From Stentor coeruleus (lineage: Eukaryota > Ciliophora > Heterotrichea > Heterotrichida > Stentoridae): a stretch of 26,420 nt of DNA. The notes beneath the pieces were generated by a model. The model made no database searches, had not been told where the DNA came from, and worked only from the letters and a program-made list of their open reading frames with translations. Both the position numbers and the translations under genes were made by a program. Below, piece by piece: positions 1-11,700 of the stretch. The DNA is taken from contig MPUH01001008.1 in the NCBI GenBank assembly GCA_001970955.1, forward strand, positions 1 to 26,420, written 5' to 3'. Each line of letters opens with the position of its first letter. Within the stretch, counting starts at the first letter, position 1.

Positions 1-1900
1 ACACTCTTTTTACCTTTAATATCAAGACTTGGAGGATGTATATCAACTTTAGCAGTTGGAGGTTTAACATCAACTTTAACTTTCTTTTTACTTGATGATG
101 AGGAGGATGAACTCTTTTTACCTTTAATATCAACACTTGGAGGATGTATATCAACTTTAGCAGCTGGAGGTTTAATATCTACTTTAACTTTCTTTTTCCC
201 AGAAGATGATGATGATGATGAGCTCTTTTTACCTTTAATATCAAGACTTGGAGGATGTATATCAACTTTAGCAGCTGGAGGTTTAATATCAACTTTAACT
301 TTCTTTTTACTTGATGATGATGAAGATGAACTAGATTTTTTGCCTTTTATATCAACACTTGGAGTTTTAATATCAACTTTCCCAGTTGGAGGTTTGATAT
401 CAACTTTAACTTTCTTTTTACTTGATGATGAGGATGATGAGCTTTTCTTTGCTTTAATATTAATCTCAGGAGGCTTAATATCAGCTTTTACTACTGGAGA
501 TTTGATATCAATTTTACCTTTCCTTTTGTTTGATGATGATGAGGATGATGAAGAATTTTTTTTATATTTAATCTCAGTTTTTGGAGGTTGTATATCAACT
601 TTTGTAGTTGGAGGTTTAATATCTACTTTAACTTTCTTTTTACTAGATGATGATGAGCTTGATTTCTTAGCTTTTATATCTAAACTTGGAAGATGAGTAT
701 CAACTTTTGTAGATGGAGGCTTTATGTCTACTTTAATTTTCTTTTTTCCTGATGATGATGATGAGGAACTCTTTTTTTCTTTAATATCTAGACTTGGAGC
801 TTTTACATCGACTTTCCCAGTTGGAACTTTAACCTCGACTTTTGCTTTCTTTTTGCTTGAAGATGATGACGAACTGCTTTTCTTAGCTTTAATATCCACC
901 TTTGGAGCCTTGATATCAACTTTTCCAGTTGGCACTTTAACTTCAACTTTTGCTTTCTTTTTGCTTGAAGATGATGAACTGCTTTTCTTGGCTTTAATAT
1001 CCACCTTTGGAGCCTTGATATCAACTTTACCAGTTGGAACTTTAACTTCAACTTTTGCTTTCTTTTTGCTTGAAGATGATGACGAACTGCTTTTCTTAGC
1101 TTTAATATCCACCTTTGGAGCCTTTATATCAACTTTTCCAGTTGGCACTTTAACTTCAACTTTTGCTTTCTTTTTGCCTGAAGATGATGATGAACTGCTT
1201 TTTTTGGCTTTAATATCCACCTTTGGAGCCTTTATATCAACTTTTCCAGTTGGCACTTTAATCTCAACTTTTGCTTTCTTTTTGCGTGAAGATGATGATG
1301 AACTGCTTTTTTTGGCTTTTATATCCACCTTTGGAGCCTTGATATCAACTTTTACTTTCTTTTCCTGAAGATGATGAACTACTTTTCTTAGCTTTGATAT
1401 CAACCTTTGGAGTTTTTATATCGACTTTTCCAGTTGGAACTTTAACTTCAACTTTTGCTTTCTTTTTGCTTGAAGATGATGAACTGCTTTTCTTGGCTTT
1501 GATATCAACTTTTGGAGCCTTAATATCAACTTTTCCAGNAGCTTTGATATCAACTTTTGGAGTTTTAATATCAACTTTTCCAGTAGGAACTTTAACTTCG
1601 ACTTTTACTTTCTTTTTTCCTGAAGATGATGAACTACTTTTCTTAGCTTTAATATCAACCTTAGGAGCCTTAATATCGACTTTTACTTTCTTCTTTCCTG
1701 AAGATGATGATGAACTACTTTTCTTAGCTTTAATATCAACCTTAGGAGCTTTTATATCAGCTTTTCCAGTAGGAACTTTAACTTCAACTTTTACTTTCTT
1801 TTTTCCTGAAGATGAAGATGAACTACCTTTTTTACCTTTAATATCCACTTTAGGAACCTTAATATCAACTTTCCCACTAACCTTTTTCTTCCCTGATGAA
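1..1900 (-). repeat. Coding minisatellite, units of about 105-111 bp
   Basis: Tandem units encode the tail of the kelch protein. Spacing between equivalent CCAG sites ending at 820, 928, 1033, 1141 and 1249 is 108, 105, 108 and 108 bp. In the leftmost kilobase the GGAGGATG sites at 31, 139 and 250 are 108 and 111 bp apart. Length differences are multiples of three and come from the number of Ser codons. Units are most uniform on the left (C-terminal side) and become diverged towards about 1900-2900, nearer the propeller. Confidence 0.9.
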
Positions 1901-3918
1901 GATTGCGAACTAGACTTTTTCCCTTTAACCTTTAATTTCCCACTAGGTAGTTTAATATCAACTTTCCCCTCCAACTTTTTCTTTTTACTACTAGATGATG
2001 ATGAACTAGATACCTTTTTACCAATACTTACCACAGGCATTTTCACATCAACTTTACCTTTTGGTGCACTTAAATCAATTTTATCTTCACTTGAAGACGA
2101 TGAAGATGACGAAGATTTCTTTTTTATATCAACATTTACAGCAGGGACATTTATTTCCACTTTAGCTTTTTTCTTACTTGAAGATGATGATGAAGATTTT
2201 TTCTTTAATACCGGGGCTTTAACTTCAATTTTCCCTTCAACTTTAGGCAATTTAACTTTTCCTTTCCCTTTTTTAGCTTTGCTGCTACTAGATGAACTTT
2301 CTTTAACCCTTCCAACAAAAGGTTTTTGTACTTCAACTTTGACTGAAGATGGGCTTTTGAAATTAACTCCCGCATTTTTCTTACTAGAAGAGCTTGATGA
2401 CCCTTCTTTAATTTCAATTTTACCTTTGATTTTTGGAACTTTAACACCTAATTCTCCACTGATTTTAGCTTTTCGTTTCTTAGAAGAACTACTTGAGCTT
2501 GACTTAGACTTTTTCTTACCTTCTATTTTTGGTATTTCAACTTTAGGGGTTTTAACTTTACCTTCTAAAGACAATTTCGCTTTCTTTTTCTTAGACGACG
2601 AACTACTTGACCCTGATTTTTTCTTCCCTTCAATTTTTGGTATAGTAATTTTTCCTTCAATTTTATGCTTATCAGACCCACTTGAACTACTATTTTTTTT
2701 CTTCTTCCCCTTAAGTTCAACTTCTAAATCAATATTAGGCCCTTTAGCTTTACCTTTCTTTTTCTTAGACGATGAACTTGACGAACTTGATGAACTTCCT
2801 TTCGCTTTCTTCACTTTCTTTTCCTCAGAACTTGAGCCTGAGCCTTTTTTCCCTTTTTTCTTATGTTCCGCTTTAGAATCATGTTCCGAATGATGTTTTT
2901 TCCCTTTAACCTTTTCTACAGACTCAGATCCAGTCTTACTTGTACTTCCTTTTTTCCTTTGTATACTAAAAACATACCAATTCTTAGCTTCTTTCTTCCT
3001 AACAGCTACATGTGGGAAACTGACAAAGACTGCATGTTGCGATGTGGCTAAAGTTGGGTAGTTTTCTTCTAATTCGAAATTCAAAGAGTCGATTTTATCA
3101 AAAGTTGGTCCTGTTTTTCCATCTAAATTAAATTGCCATATAGTATTGTTATATTCATTAGTATGAGGATGTTGGCCTCCAGCCAAAATTGCATGACGAG
3201 TTCCAGAAACTATTCTAGGGTTGATAACTTTAAATAACATTTTGACATTTTCCATCCTAAGCTCAAATTCTTCAGTACTCAAATCTAATGAGTAAACATA
3301 TTGACTAGACTTAAGTTCTCCTTTACTAGTTTTTCTTTGGCCTCCAACAAAGAAAATCTTTTCGCCCATTAAACAAGTCCCGGCGTTTAGAAGGTTTTTA
3401 AGCTTAAAGTCTCTTTTTGATTGTATACTTGAAACACTAGGAGCTAAACTGTCTATGATGTTTTCTTGGTGAACATAATGCTCAGGAATACTTTGCCAAG
3501 TATCAACAGATGGGGAGTATCTCATAATTGGTGCTGACTCTAGGCCGTTATTAGTTTTACAAAGCCCACCTACATAATAAACCCATGACCCATACTGATA
3601 AAGACTACCTCCAGCGCTTGGTACAGGCATATGTGATACTGCATTGATATCTTGACTTTTAGGGTCAGCCATATAAACTTCTTGTATAAAATCACCTTCG
3701 CGAGTTCCCCCAACGACAAGAAATCTCTTTTCTTTCAACCAACAGATTGAACTGTCCTTAACGAAGTCCATTTTGGAAAGAAAATCGATTTTTTTCACAC
3801 CTCTCGAGCTTATGTGCAGAATACGTGACTCCTTTCTGTGCAAATAATAAAATTCAGGAATTGCTTCAACATTTCCAGGTAATGCTGGACTTTCTTGCTT
3901 TGCTCCGCATCCACCCAT
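1..3918 (-). CDS. Kelch-propeller protein with long Ser/Lys-rich AHNAK-like repeat tail (3' partial)
   Basis: The start codon is at 3918 and the frame runs left past the window edge. The N-terminus reads MGGCGAKQ; Gly2 and Cys4 make myristoylation and palmitoylation plausible, so membrane anchoring is inferred. Residues about 20-320 carry kelch-like blades with GG doublets at 70-71, 117-118, 192-193 and 247-248, each after a hydrophobic strand. From about residue 323 the protein becomes a low-complexity tail: runs of 5-10 Ser, Lys clusters, and alternating hydrophobic segments such as KVDIKAPKVDIKA, in units of about 35-37 residues. The tail resembles AHNAK repeats in style; homology is not shown. 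The frame shifts at about 1360-1363, where a T run has 4 rather than the 6 bases seen in a sister repeat. Without that shift the protein would end at 1345 with 857 residues. Beyond it, the same repeat coding stays open to base 1. One single-N join lies at 1539, so the repeat number is uncertain. The function is unknown. Confidence 0.85.
1496..1582. other. Single-N join with near-duplicate flanks
   Basis: The N is at 1539. About 43 bp before it and about 43 bp after it are nearly identical, with two mismatches. Because the gene itself is repetitive here, the two flanks may be different repeat units. The true copy number at this point cannot be read. Confidence 0.75.
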
Positions 3919-6164
3919 TTAATTATATCCATATTAAATATGTGCCACTATTTAACGTAAACTAGACTACCTTTGTAAAGAAAAGCTAGCGGTTTAGGTT
4001 TTTTGATAAGATTTTTATTTTTGTTTGGTGTATAGGAAAGTTTTAGATATTTCTAAAAGAATTTTTTGATTAATGAAGATGAGGTATTTTTCTACTAATT
4101 TTCTGGAGTACCTATTTCATTAGTAAGTATAATCTTATAGGTTTTTGACTGTCTTTAGGATTTTGAACAATTTTATCAGAATAAACTTTGTTGTTTAAGG
4201 AAAAGATTGAAAAAAGGATTCTTTTAGCGACTTTTTAGTGAGTGAATCAAGGTTTTCTTATAATGAATCATTTATGCTAGATTTTCATCATCATCTTAGT
4301 CAAACATATCCGCCTAGATGCAATTATTACTTAACTGCCTTATTTTCTTAGATTTTTGGCCACATTATATTTAAATATTTTGATTGCTTAGTAAATGCTA
4401 TATATAAAAGCATAATATGAAGTTATACATAAAATTTGGTTAGAACTTATCGTATTAAATCTATATTTAAAATTATGAAAACAAAATTCTAGGTTAATTC
4501 CTGTTGAAGAATTTTACATTCAATAAAATCTAGGTTTTTCTATATAAAAGGAAAATTAGAAATTCTTTAATAAAATTGCTTGGCTTTTCGCGTTTTTGTT
4601 GCAAAATTAATTGAATAGATACAAAAGGATTTTTAAGCGATATGAATGTTCAATTCATAAATAGGAGTATTAGTTAGAATTTCCATGATAATCATTTTAT
4701 AACATTTTTCCATTAATATTTTATATGACATTTTCTATTGTAAGCTATCTGGGTAGAATATTTAACCCTTTCACTTTTCAAAAAGAATTTAGTGTGTTAG
4801 AGATAGTATCACACATATATGGGTTGTTGACTTAGAACCTCAAATAATTGATATCTGGCTATTGACAATTGATAAAAACTCTTTTTTTAGCAATTATTCC
4901 AAAGTAAATCTCTGAACTGTCTTCGGTGGAACTCGGAAATTAATTTGATCTTTTTTCAGTGAAGATATTCTCTAAAAGTATCACTAATGAATCATATAAG
5001 AAATATGTTAAGAATAAAAGTTCACTTTGAAAAAATCAAAGAATGGTATCTGTAAATACTCAACGACTTGAAAATTATTTTTGTGTATATTCTTGATGAC
5101 AGGAATAGATAAAAGCTTGAATTGTAACAACACTAGAATATTTATAATCTATAAAATTTGTACTTTGATAAGAAAATCAATAACTGTGAATCTTTTAGTT
5201 TCAATTAAGTTTATGGAAGTTGGCCATATAGACAGAAGTAGAAAATTTGCAAGATTAGATTTACTGTTAGATTGTGACTCAGTCGTTGTATTGTCCTTTA
5301 AACAAGCTATAAATCGATGAATTACTTATAGTTTTCAAGAGGAGGCATTTTTTAAATTGATATATTCTCTTCATATAATCATTCTTTCAAAATTGTGGAA
5401 ATATTTTTTTATGTATTTTGATGAAATTGCAGCGAATAATAACTTTATAATTATCAATAAAGTAAGAATGATCTCAAGAAATTCATATAAAAGTTATATC
5501 AAATATATAATTTAATAAATAATTTTTTGAACTAGTAGGAGAAAAAAATGATTGAAAGAACTACTGAAGTTTATATCTGACATTATTTGAAATCTTGCAA
5601 TAAAAAGCTGTGAAATTTTCTTTTATAGAGAAGGAAAAAATCAAACTTTAATTTTTGTTGTATCAAGAGCGATAAAATCATATATCAAAAGTTTTTTGAG
5701 AGATTATCAACTATTAAAATAATAGATTTTGAAAAGATAGGAAATTTTATATTAATTTCGATACTAGCAGAACAGTAGATATACATTTCAAACATAAATC
5801 TCTTATTTCAACTTAATTACTTATTATAAATAAGATTCTATAGCATAAAAAATAAATTATTATTATAGGACACAAGCAGGGTCTTTATTGTAAATGACAA
5901 AAATCAGTATGTAAAAAGACATAAATCATAAAATCAAATTTTTAAAATAAGTATCTCATGATATTGTCATACTAATAATTATAAAAATAACTATTTTTAT
6001 TCGAATATTCCATCATCTAGTATTTATCTTTTTTTTGTTAACAGTTCAAATACTATTTTATAAATACCCATACTATACTTTTATTTTATCTTACTTAAGT
6101 TCCTAAATAAATTATAATTATCTTATATTCCTCACTCATACATTTTCTAAACTTTTTAATGTAA
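3919..6164. other. Intergenic spacer, 2.2 kb
   Basis: This is AT-rich DNA between two divergently transcribed genes (kelch gene to the left, VPS8 to the right). A 79-codon ATG-to-stop frame at 5081..5320 (+) has no recognisable motif. The neighbouring stretch from about 4900 has stops in all frames, so I do not call a gene. The left end is G-rich and the last 150 bases before VPS8 are C-rich on the + strand, as expected for flanks of divergent genes. No RNA gene or repeat was seen. Confidence 0.6.
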
Positions 6165-9100
6165 ATGTTAGATGATTACGAAAAAATTCCACAACATTCA
6201 CCACAAACTCTAAACCACACAAGTAGTTTTCATCATCTTGCAGTAACCTTAGACGACTCTGTAAATAAAATCCTAAGCGAGCGGGCAAGTCGTGCTTTTG
6301 TTGACACATCAGGTCTTAGTATAAACTTAGACATCCTCCAACACGTTGAGTACTCTCCAAAAACTCCAGACAAAGCTCTAAATCCAATAGACTTATATGG
6401 AGCTTATGAATATTCTTTATTAACAAAACCCCCAAAATATCATTTCCAAACATTAAAAGGCAAGAAATACTATGAGAAAAAAAAACTCCCTTTAATTGGC
6501 ATTGAAGATATAAAACTAGTCAATAGTTTGTTTAAAAAAGACCATCCTCATCCATGTAGTCTATCAGGAAAACAGCATATTTCTATTATAGGATATGACA
6601 ATGGGAAGTTTACAATATTCCATGGACTTGGCAAAAACGTACAAGAATTCAAAGGTAAAAACCAATTACGAATCACTGCGATCGACATATCAACAAATGA
6701 AAAATATGCACTTCTAGGCTTTGAAAATGGGCAATTAGAACTTTGGAACCTTAAAAAATCCTCAAGACAAAAAACCATAAAAAACATCCATTACGCTAGT
6801 CTAACATCAGTCAAGTTCTGGAAAGATACAAATGAGTATCTTATAACCGCAGATGAAACTGGTAAAACTATGCTTATACAATACAAAAAAAAAGTCCTTT
6901 CAAGTAAAGTGACAAGTATTGAACTTACTAATTCAGGTCTTGGGGGAATTGTCTCATTACAAGAATTTTTTATCCCAAATAATAAAGATTATAATTCTTT
7001 ATTAGCTGTTATAGGAAATGAAAAAATCATTATTATGTGTTTAGAACCAAAGATTGATATAGTTTTTGCTGTTGATAGGGATATTGATATTGCTGATTTA
7101 GCTTTTCCTTGTGCAAAATGGTTTATGTTTAATAATGTAGTGATTCTTGCAGTATCATGGGGAGATTTTATGAGTTTTTATAAGTTTATCGGGATACCTG
7201 ATGAGATGTTTGTTGAAGTTGGGTTTTTGAACTGCGAGAAAATGATTTTGCAAATTTTTTGGATGAGTGATAGGATTTTGTGTGGGATTTTGAATGATGA
7301 TAGTTGTATTGTCGTGAAGATTAGAAATGAGATGTTTGATTTAGATGGAGAGTTGGGTAGGACAAAGAGTAGGGTAGAAGAGGAGAAGGATGAGAAGGAT
7401 GCGAAGGATGAAAAGGATGAGAAGGATGAAAAGGATGAAAAGGATTTGAAAAATGTTATTATAATTAGAAGGGTTGGTTTGAATTGTCATGTGAATGGGC
7501 AGGATTGGATGAGATTTTGTAGTAGAAAGAAGCATTGCTATGGAAATGTGTTTTATCAGGATAGTAATGGAGTATTTTTTCTGTCTAGCAAAGGACTTAT
7601 GAGCTTAACACTTCTTACCTGGGAAGGCTGCCTCGACACTTTAATTTCAAAACAAGACTGGCTAGGCGCTTTATCTCTATCTTTAGATTTCTTCTCAAAA
7701 AAGTATCAAAAAGTTTACTTCCCATTACTCTCTCAAGCCTTCCCCCTCTCAACAATAAAATCCAAAATNTTCAAAACAAGACTGGCTAGGCGCTTTATCT
7801 CTATCTTTAGATTTTTTCTCAAAAAAGCATCAAAAAGTTTACTTCCCATTACTCTCTCAAGCCTTCCCCCTCTCAACAATAAAATCCAAAATCGAATCAA
7901 TCCTAAAATCTTACTCCCAACTAGTATCCATACCATTAAAATATCGTATAACAANTCGAATCAATCCTAAAATCTTACTCCCAACTAGTATCCATACCAT
8001 TAAAATATCGTATAACAAACTCAATCGAAGTTTCCCTTTTTACACAATCATATGACCTAATCTACATTGACCTATACGAAAACTTTATGACTGAAAATCC
8101 CGAACTAACCTCAGAAATCTTCATCAGAACCCTAGAATTTTTTGTCCTCCACAACCAACTTGATGACCTTCCAGCCATAATCCTAGGTAAAATGATTCAA
8201 TTCTACACAAAAACCAATGAACTTCGAACTTTTGAAACCCTCCTACTCCATTTAAACCCAGAAAAACTTATACCAACTCTTTTATTACCCATATGCGAAG
8301 ATTATTTTTTATCATCAGCCTATATCTACATATCGACCTGTAGTAAACTTCAAGATTACTTTAAACCTTTGAAAATCCTTTACAATTTCTACAAATTTTC
8401 ATTAGAAAAAAATCAAAAAACCTTATCCGCCTATAAAATCCTATGGTACATAAAACTTATAATAAATCAACAAACTTTCCCTACAGGTGAAATTTCTAAT
8501 AATAACTTTTCAAATATACTCATATCAGTATCTAAATGGTTATTAAAATCAACACATATGCTTGAGATTTTAAAAATTGATTCAAGTTCCACATTGTATA
8601 TAGTAAGTTTATTATTAGAATATAATGATTCAAATATTTGTGTTGATAAAGAAAAATGCATTAAAAATCTTCTTGACCTAACTAAAGGAAATGATTATTT
8701 TTATTATCAAGTTTGTTTATTTACAGCTGATATGATGAGTAAATATTTTATATCTTTGAATATAGATATTGTTATTGATACACTTTATATTTTAGTTACT
8801 TGGAGACAGTTTGGGAATAACCCTCCAGCTTGGGCTTGTGATATTTTTGAATATGTGCAAAATGCTGCTATGAATCCTCATGGGAATCTTTATGGGAATT
8901 ATTCTCTTGAGGATTTGGATAAAATTATCAGTAAAGCGCTTAAAAAAACCCAAGGGTTGAATGTGGATAATATAGAAAAATTGTATAAGGCAAGTCAGTT
9001 TTCTGTTTTTACCCAGGTGCAGATTGTGTTGTCGGGTATTAAAAAAGAGTTTAGGAATTGTCTTGACTTTTTTGTCAAGTCACAAAGTCAAAAAGTTAGA

Positions 9101-10192
9101 AATAAAACTTTTGCGTGGATAGACAAACAGAGAAAAAAACTTGAAGAATGTGACTTTCAGAAATTAGCTAAGGTTCTTGAAGAATATATAGCTTTACTTG
9201 GGAATATTCATATAGAAAACACTGAAAATATTGTTTTTGATATATTTAATGATAGAATATTTGATGTGATTAGGAAAGCTTCTGCTGCACCAAGGTTACA
9301 AAAAAGGGTAATTGATAAATTGAAAAATAAACTTCCTGATGATTTGATTGTTTTATATGTTGGGTTGCTATGCGAATATGAATCTTCTAAAATAATGGGG
9401 TTTCTTGAAGCACTTCCAGAAGACACATCTGAAGAAACTCTTAGAAAATGTATTGAAAAAACGTTAGATTTCAAAAAAATCGACCCTGCTTGCTATCTTC
9501 TTGAGCGTCAGCATAGGATTTCAGAAGCTTTTCAATTATTCTACTCTCGTTCACAAGATATTAAAGATCGCCTATTAAAAAACTTCACTTCAGATATAAA
9601 CCTTTATAAATCAGATATTCTATCTTTAATCAAATTATGCTCTAACAACTTCGAAGACCTAACTTCAATCGAATTTGAAGCTTTTATATTAAAAATCCTC
9701 CTATCTATAATCGACTTATCATATAAACTACCTAATAAATTTCAACAAGAAATCCAATCTTTACTTATAACAACAATATTTTCAGCAGTAAATCATATTT
9801 CTTTAAATAAAATCATTACAAAATTGTGTGAAAAATACCCAAAAATCCCTTTGAAATTTTTCAAAAGCAGCATTTCGCATGTGTTTGTAATGAAAAATTT
9901 TATTCATAAAAATCTTAAAAGCACTTTGAACTTACTTAATGAAGATGTGGAAAAAATGTCTAAAGAACTTTATGTTAAGAATATGAAAGGGATTAGGATT
10001 GGAGAATTTTGTAGTGGATGTAACTTGTTTTTACAGAGTCAAAATGGGCCATCAATTAAAATTGTTGTTTTTGTATGTGGGCATAGATTTCATGATAAAT
10101 GTTTAGAAGGTAGAAGATGTAGTGTTTGTGTTGAGAAAGAAACTAAGAGAAATACAATTGTGTTAAAATTACTTAATGAGTTTTTGGAATAA
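6165..10192 (+). CDS. VPS8: VPS8, CORVET tethering complex subunit (gene crosses two assembly joins)
   Basis: CORVET joins early endosomal membranes, and VPS8 is the subunit that contacts the Rab5-type GTPase (family knowledge). The N-terminal half is a WD40-like propeller (about residues 110-400) with VPS8-style strings such as ITAIDIS and FENGQLELWNL. A charged Lys-Asp-Glu linker follows at about 408-427, then a long helical region, then a C-terminal RING at about 1220-1261. The RING has all its ligands: CSGC, CGHRFHDKC and CSVC. The frame is broken only at N 7769 and N 7955, each next to an exact or near-exact duplication (123 and 63 bp). Removing one copy plus the N at each join gives a continuous frame of 1280 codons (1279 residues), close to yeast Vps8 in length. 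The ATG at 8087 is therefore internal, not a second gene. VPS11, VPS18 and VPS41 are less likely because of the propeller sequence. The stop is TAA. Confidence 0.85.
7386..7445 (+). repeat. 9-bp coding repeat (AAGGATGAR) in VPS8
   Basis: Six 9-bp units plus a partial seventh encode Lys-Asp-Glu triplets (one reads KDA). The repeat forms a charged linker between the propeller and the helical part of VPS8. Such a tract is likely to vary in length between alleles. Confidence 0.9.
7646..7892. other. Single-N join (7769) with 123-bp duplicated flanks in VPS8
   Basis: Bases 7646..7768 recur as 7770..7892 with two differences: C7691/T7815 (silent) and T7704/C7828 (Tyr/His). The duplication plus N adds 124 bp and breaks the frame; collapsing it restores the frame. 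It is best read as two overlapping contig ends from different alleles. Confidence 0.9.
7892..8018. other. Single-N join (7955) with 63-bp duplicated flanks in VPS8
   Basis: Bases 7892..7954 recur as 7956..8018 with no visible difference. The extra 64 bp shift the frame a second time. Collapsing the copy joins the reading frame through to the ATG at 8087 and onward. Confidence 0.9.
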
Positions 10193-10808
10193 ATAATTTT
10201 GTGAGGTATAAGAATGGTTTTAGGATTTTTATGGATTTTGTATAGGAGGAAAGTGGTTAAGATATTGGAAAAAATGGGATTGATTAGGTATAGAGAAAAT
10301 GTTTTGAGGGAATTATGTTTAGGTGTTAGGAAAGATAGATTTATTAATGAAATAGTTTTGTTTAGGTATTAGAATTATTGGGAATTTATTTGACAACTTG
10401 ATCGTATGATTTTGAAATTAGGTAAAATTTAGTATAACTCTTCATTCAAAACCTAGAAAAAATATCATCATATAATTTTAATTCCCAGCAGCATAAACTA
10501 ACCAAAATTTACAAATCCTAAAACTTAATAACACACTTTGTCATCCTTCCAAAACCATAAAACCTAAAAAAAATTATTCATAAACCATCCTTCTCACTTA
10601 TTCATCACAAAAATCTCATCACTCCAATTATCAAAATTCCAAAACCCTAATCAAAAACTTCTCCATCATCTTCCTCAAAAATTTTTCATTCAAAACCCTC
10701 ATAAATAATCTTCCTCCACCTCTTCCTCTTATCAAAATCCTTTCCTATAAAACTCTCTTCTAATCCAATCTAAAAAATACCCCAAAAAAAGCTAAGGGGT
10801 TTATAAAT
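10193..10808. other. Intergenic spacer with abrupt strand-composition switch
   Basis: Bases 10193..10380 (after the VPS8 stop) are G-rich and nearly C-free on the + strand. Bases about 10450..10800 (before the next gene) are C-rich and G-poor. A 52-codon frame at about 10213 is read as a by-product of this skew. No promoter motif, RNA or repeat was recognised. Confidence 0.6.
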
Positions 10809-11213
10809 ATGGAACAAGTCGCTGAATTAAACCACAGCTTATTATCAAAATTACCTCTTGGTGTTCAAAGCGTATTCAAATCTTTACCATTATCAGACTA
10901 TTCGCTACTTCTGATTGTGGGAGTTGTGGTTATAATCAGTGTTTCCATTTTGTGTAAATGTTCGAATAAGCCTGAGGTTGTAGGAGGAGTAGAATTTGAA
11001 GATGCCCCAGTAGCGAAAAAAGAACAACAAGTGAAAGTTAAGATTCCAAATACAAAAAAAACCAGAAGGGCTAATAAGAAAAAGAGCAAAGAAGATGAGA
11101 CTAAACCTGTGGGTGTTAATGAAGAATCTAAGACTGAAGTTGTTGAGAATGAAGATGATGAAGAAGGATGGGAAAAGGTTAAAGCCAAGAAACCAAAGAG
11201 AAAGGAAGAATAA
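10809..11213 (+). CDS. Small single-pass membrane protein with Lys/Glu-rich tail
   Basis: This 134-residue protein ends with TAA. A short polar N-terminus (1-30) precedes one hydrophobic span at about 32-48. The rest is highly charged: a basic stretch around 77-93 (KKTRRANKKK) and a mixed acidic/basic end containing EDDEEGWEKVKAKK. There is no signal-peptide-like start, so the span is probably a signal-anchor, with the charged tail in the cytosol (inference). The layout recalls ER proteins with lysine-rich cytosolic tails, but I do not recognise a family. The start is the first ATG after a C-rich upstream stretch. The antisense 113-codon frame over this region is a shadow. It is the + strand gene converging on the wee1 gene. 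Confidence 0.75.
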   Translation: MEQVAELNHSLLSKLPLGVQSVFKSLPLSDYSLLLIVGVVVIISVSILCKCSNKPEVVGGVEFEDAPVAKKEQQVKVKIPNTKKTRRANKKKSKEDETKPVGVNEESKTEVVENEDDEEGWEKVKAKKPKRKEE

Positions 11214-11700
11214 TATTTTATGCTAGTGAAGTTAGTCATTTATGATAAGGATTAGTGATTTATGGGGGTTTTAATAAGAAATTATGGAAGAATGATGTGG
11301 AAATGAGGATTTTGTGATGGAAGAATTGATTTTAAGAGGCTGGGAGGACTGGTATAAGAAATTATTTATAGACAATGGATGGATGGTAGAGTTTATGGAA
11401 AGATTAAGATGGGGAATTGATAAATTATGTGTAGTGGAGAAGAATTGTATGAGGATTAGAGATTTTTTATTAAGGGAGGATTTTTTTTTAACTGATGATA
11501 TGGATATCATGGGATAAATTTGAAGTTAGATTGCTGAGAACTTTGATTTTTTAGTAAGTATATCATATGAGGATATTATGATAGATTTAGGTTGTTCAAC
11601 TAATCCAAACCGCTGCACACTTCCTAAAAAACCCTTCTTCCATACACAAATTTTAAAAACTAATCATTTACTCTATAGCATTCTACAATAAAATACATAC
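11214..11700. other. Intergenic spacer between convergent genes
   Basis: G-rich to about 11580, then C-rich to 11700 on the + strand, which fits two gene 3' ends meeting here. A 67-codon frame at 11314 (+) has Trp- and Gly-rich content typical of G-skewed noncoding DNA and no motif; I do not call it. Confidence 0.55.

Noticed and set aside
340..2893. Long + strand frames rich in LISTFGALISTF and DDDEL
   Set aside because: They are antisense to the Ser/Lys repeat tail. The minus frame joins a kelch domain with a proper start; the + frames have no domain and arise from the repeat.
8087..10192. A separate 701-residue RING protein gene starting at 8087
   Set aside because: Collapsing the two duplicated joins makes this the C-terminal part of VPS8 in one continuous frame.
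10213..10371. 52-codon + strand frame just after VPS8
   Set aside because: Same reason: G-skewed spacer, no domain, no start context.
10898..11239. 113-codon minus-strand frame
   Set aside because: Antisense shadow of the small membrane protein; Ser/Phe runs reflect its Lys/Glu codons.
11314..11517. 67-codon + strand frame MMEELILRGWEDWYKK
   Set aside because: Lies in a G-skewed 3' flank where stop codons are rare by composition; no motif and no matching flank skew.
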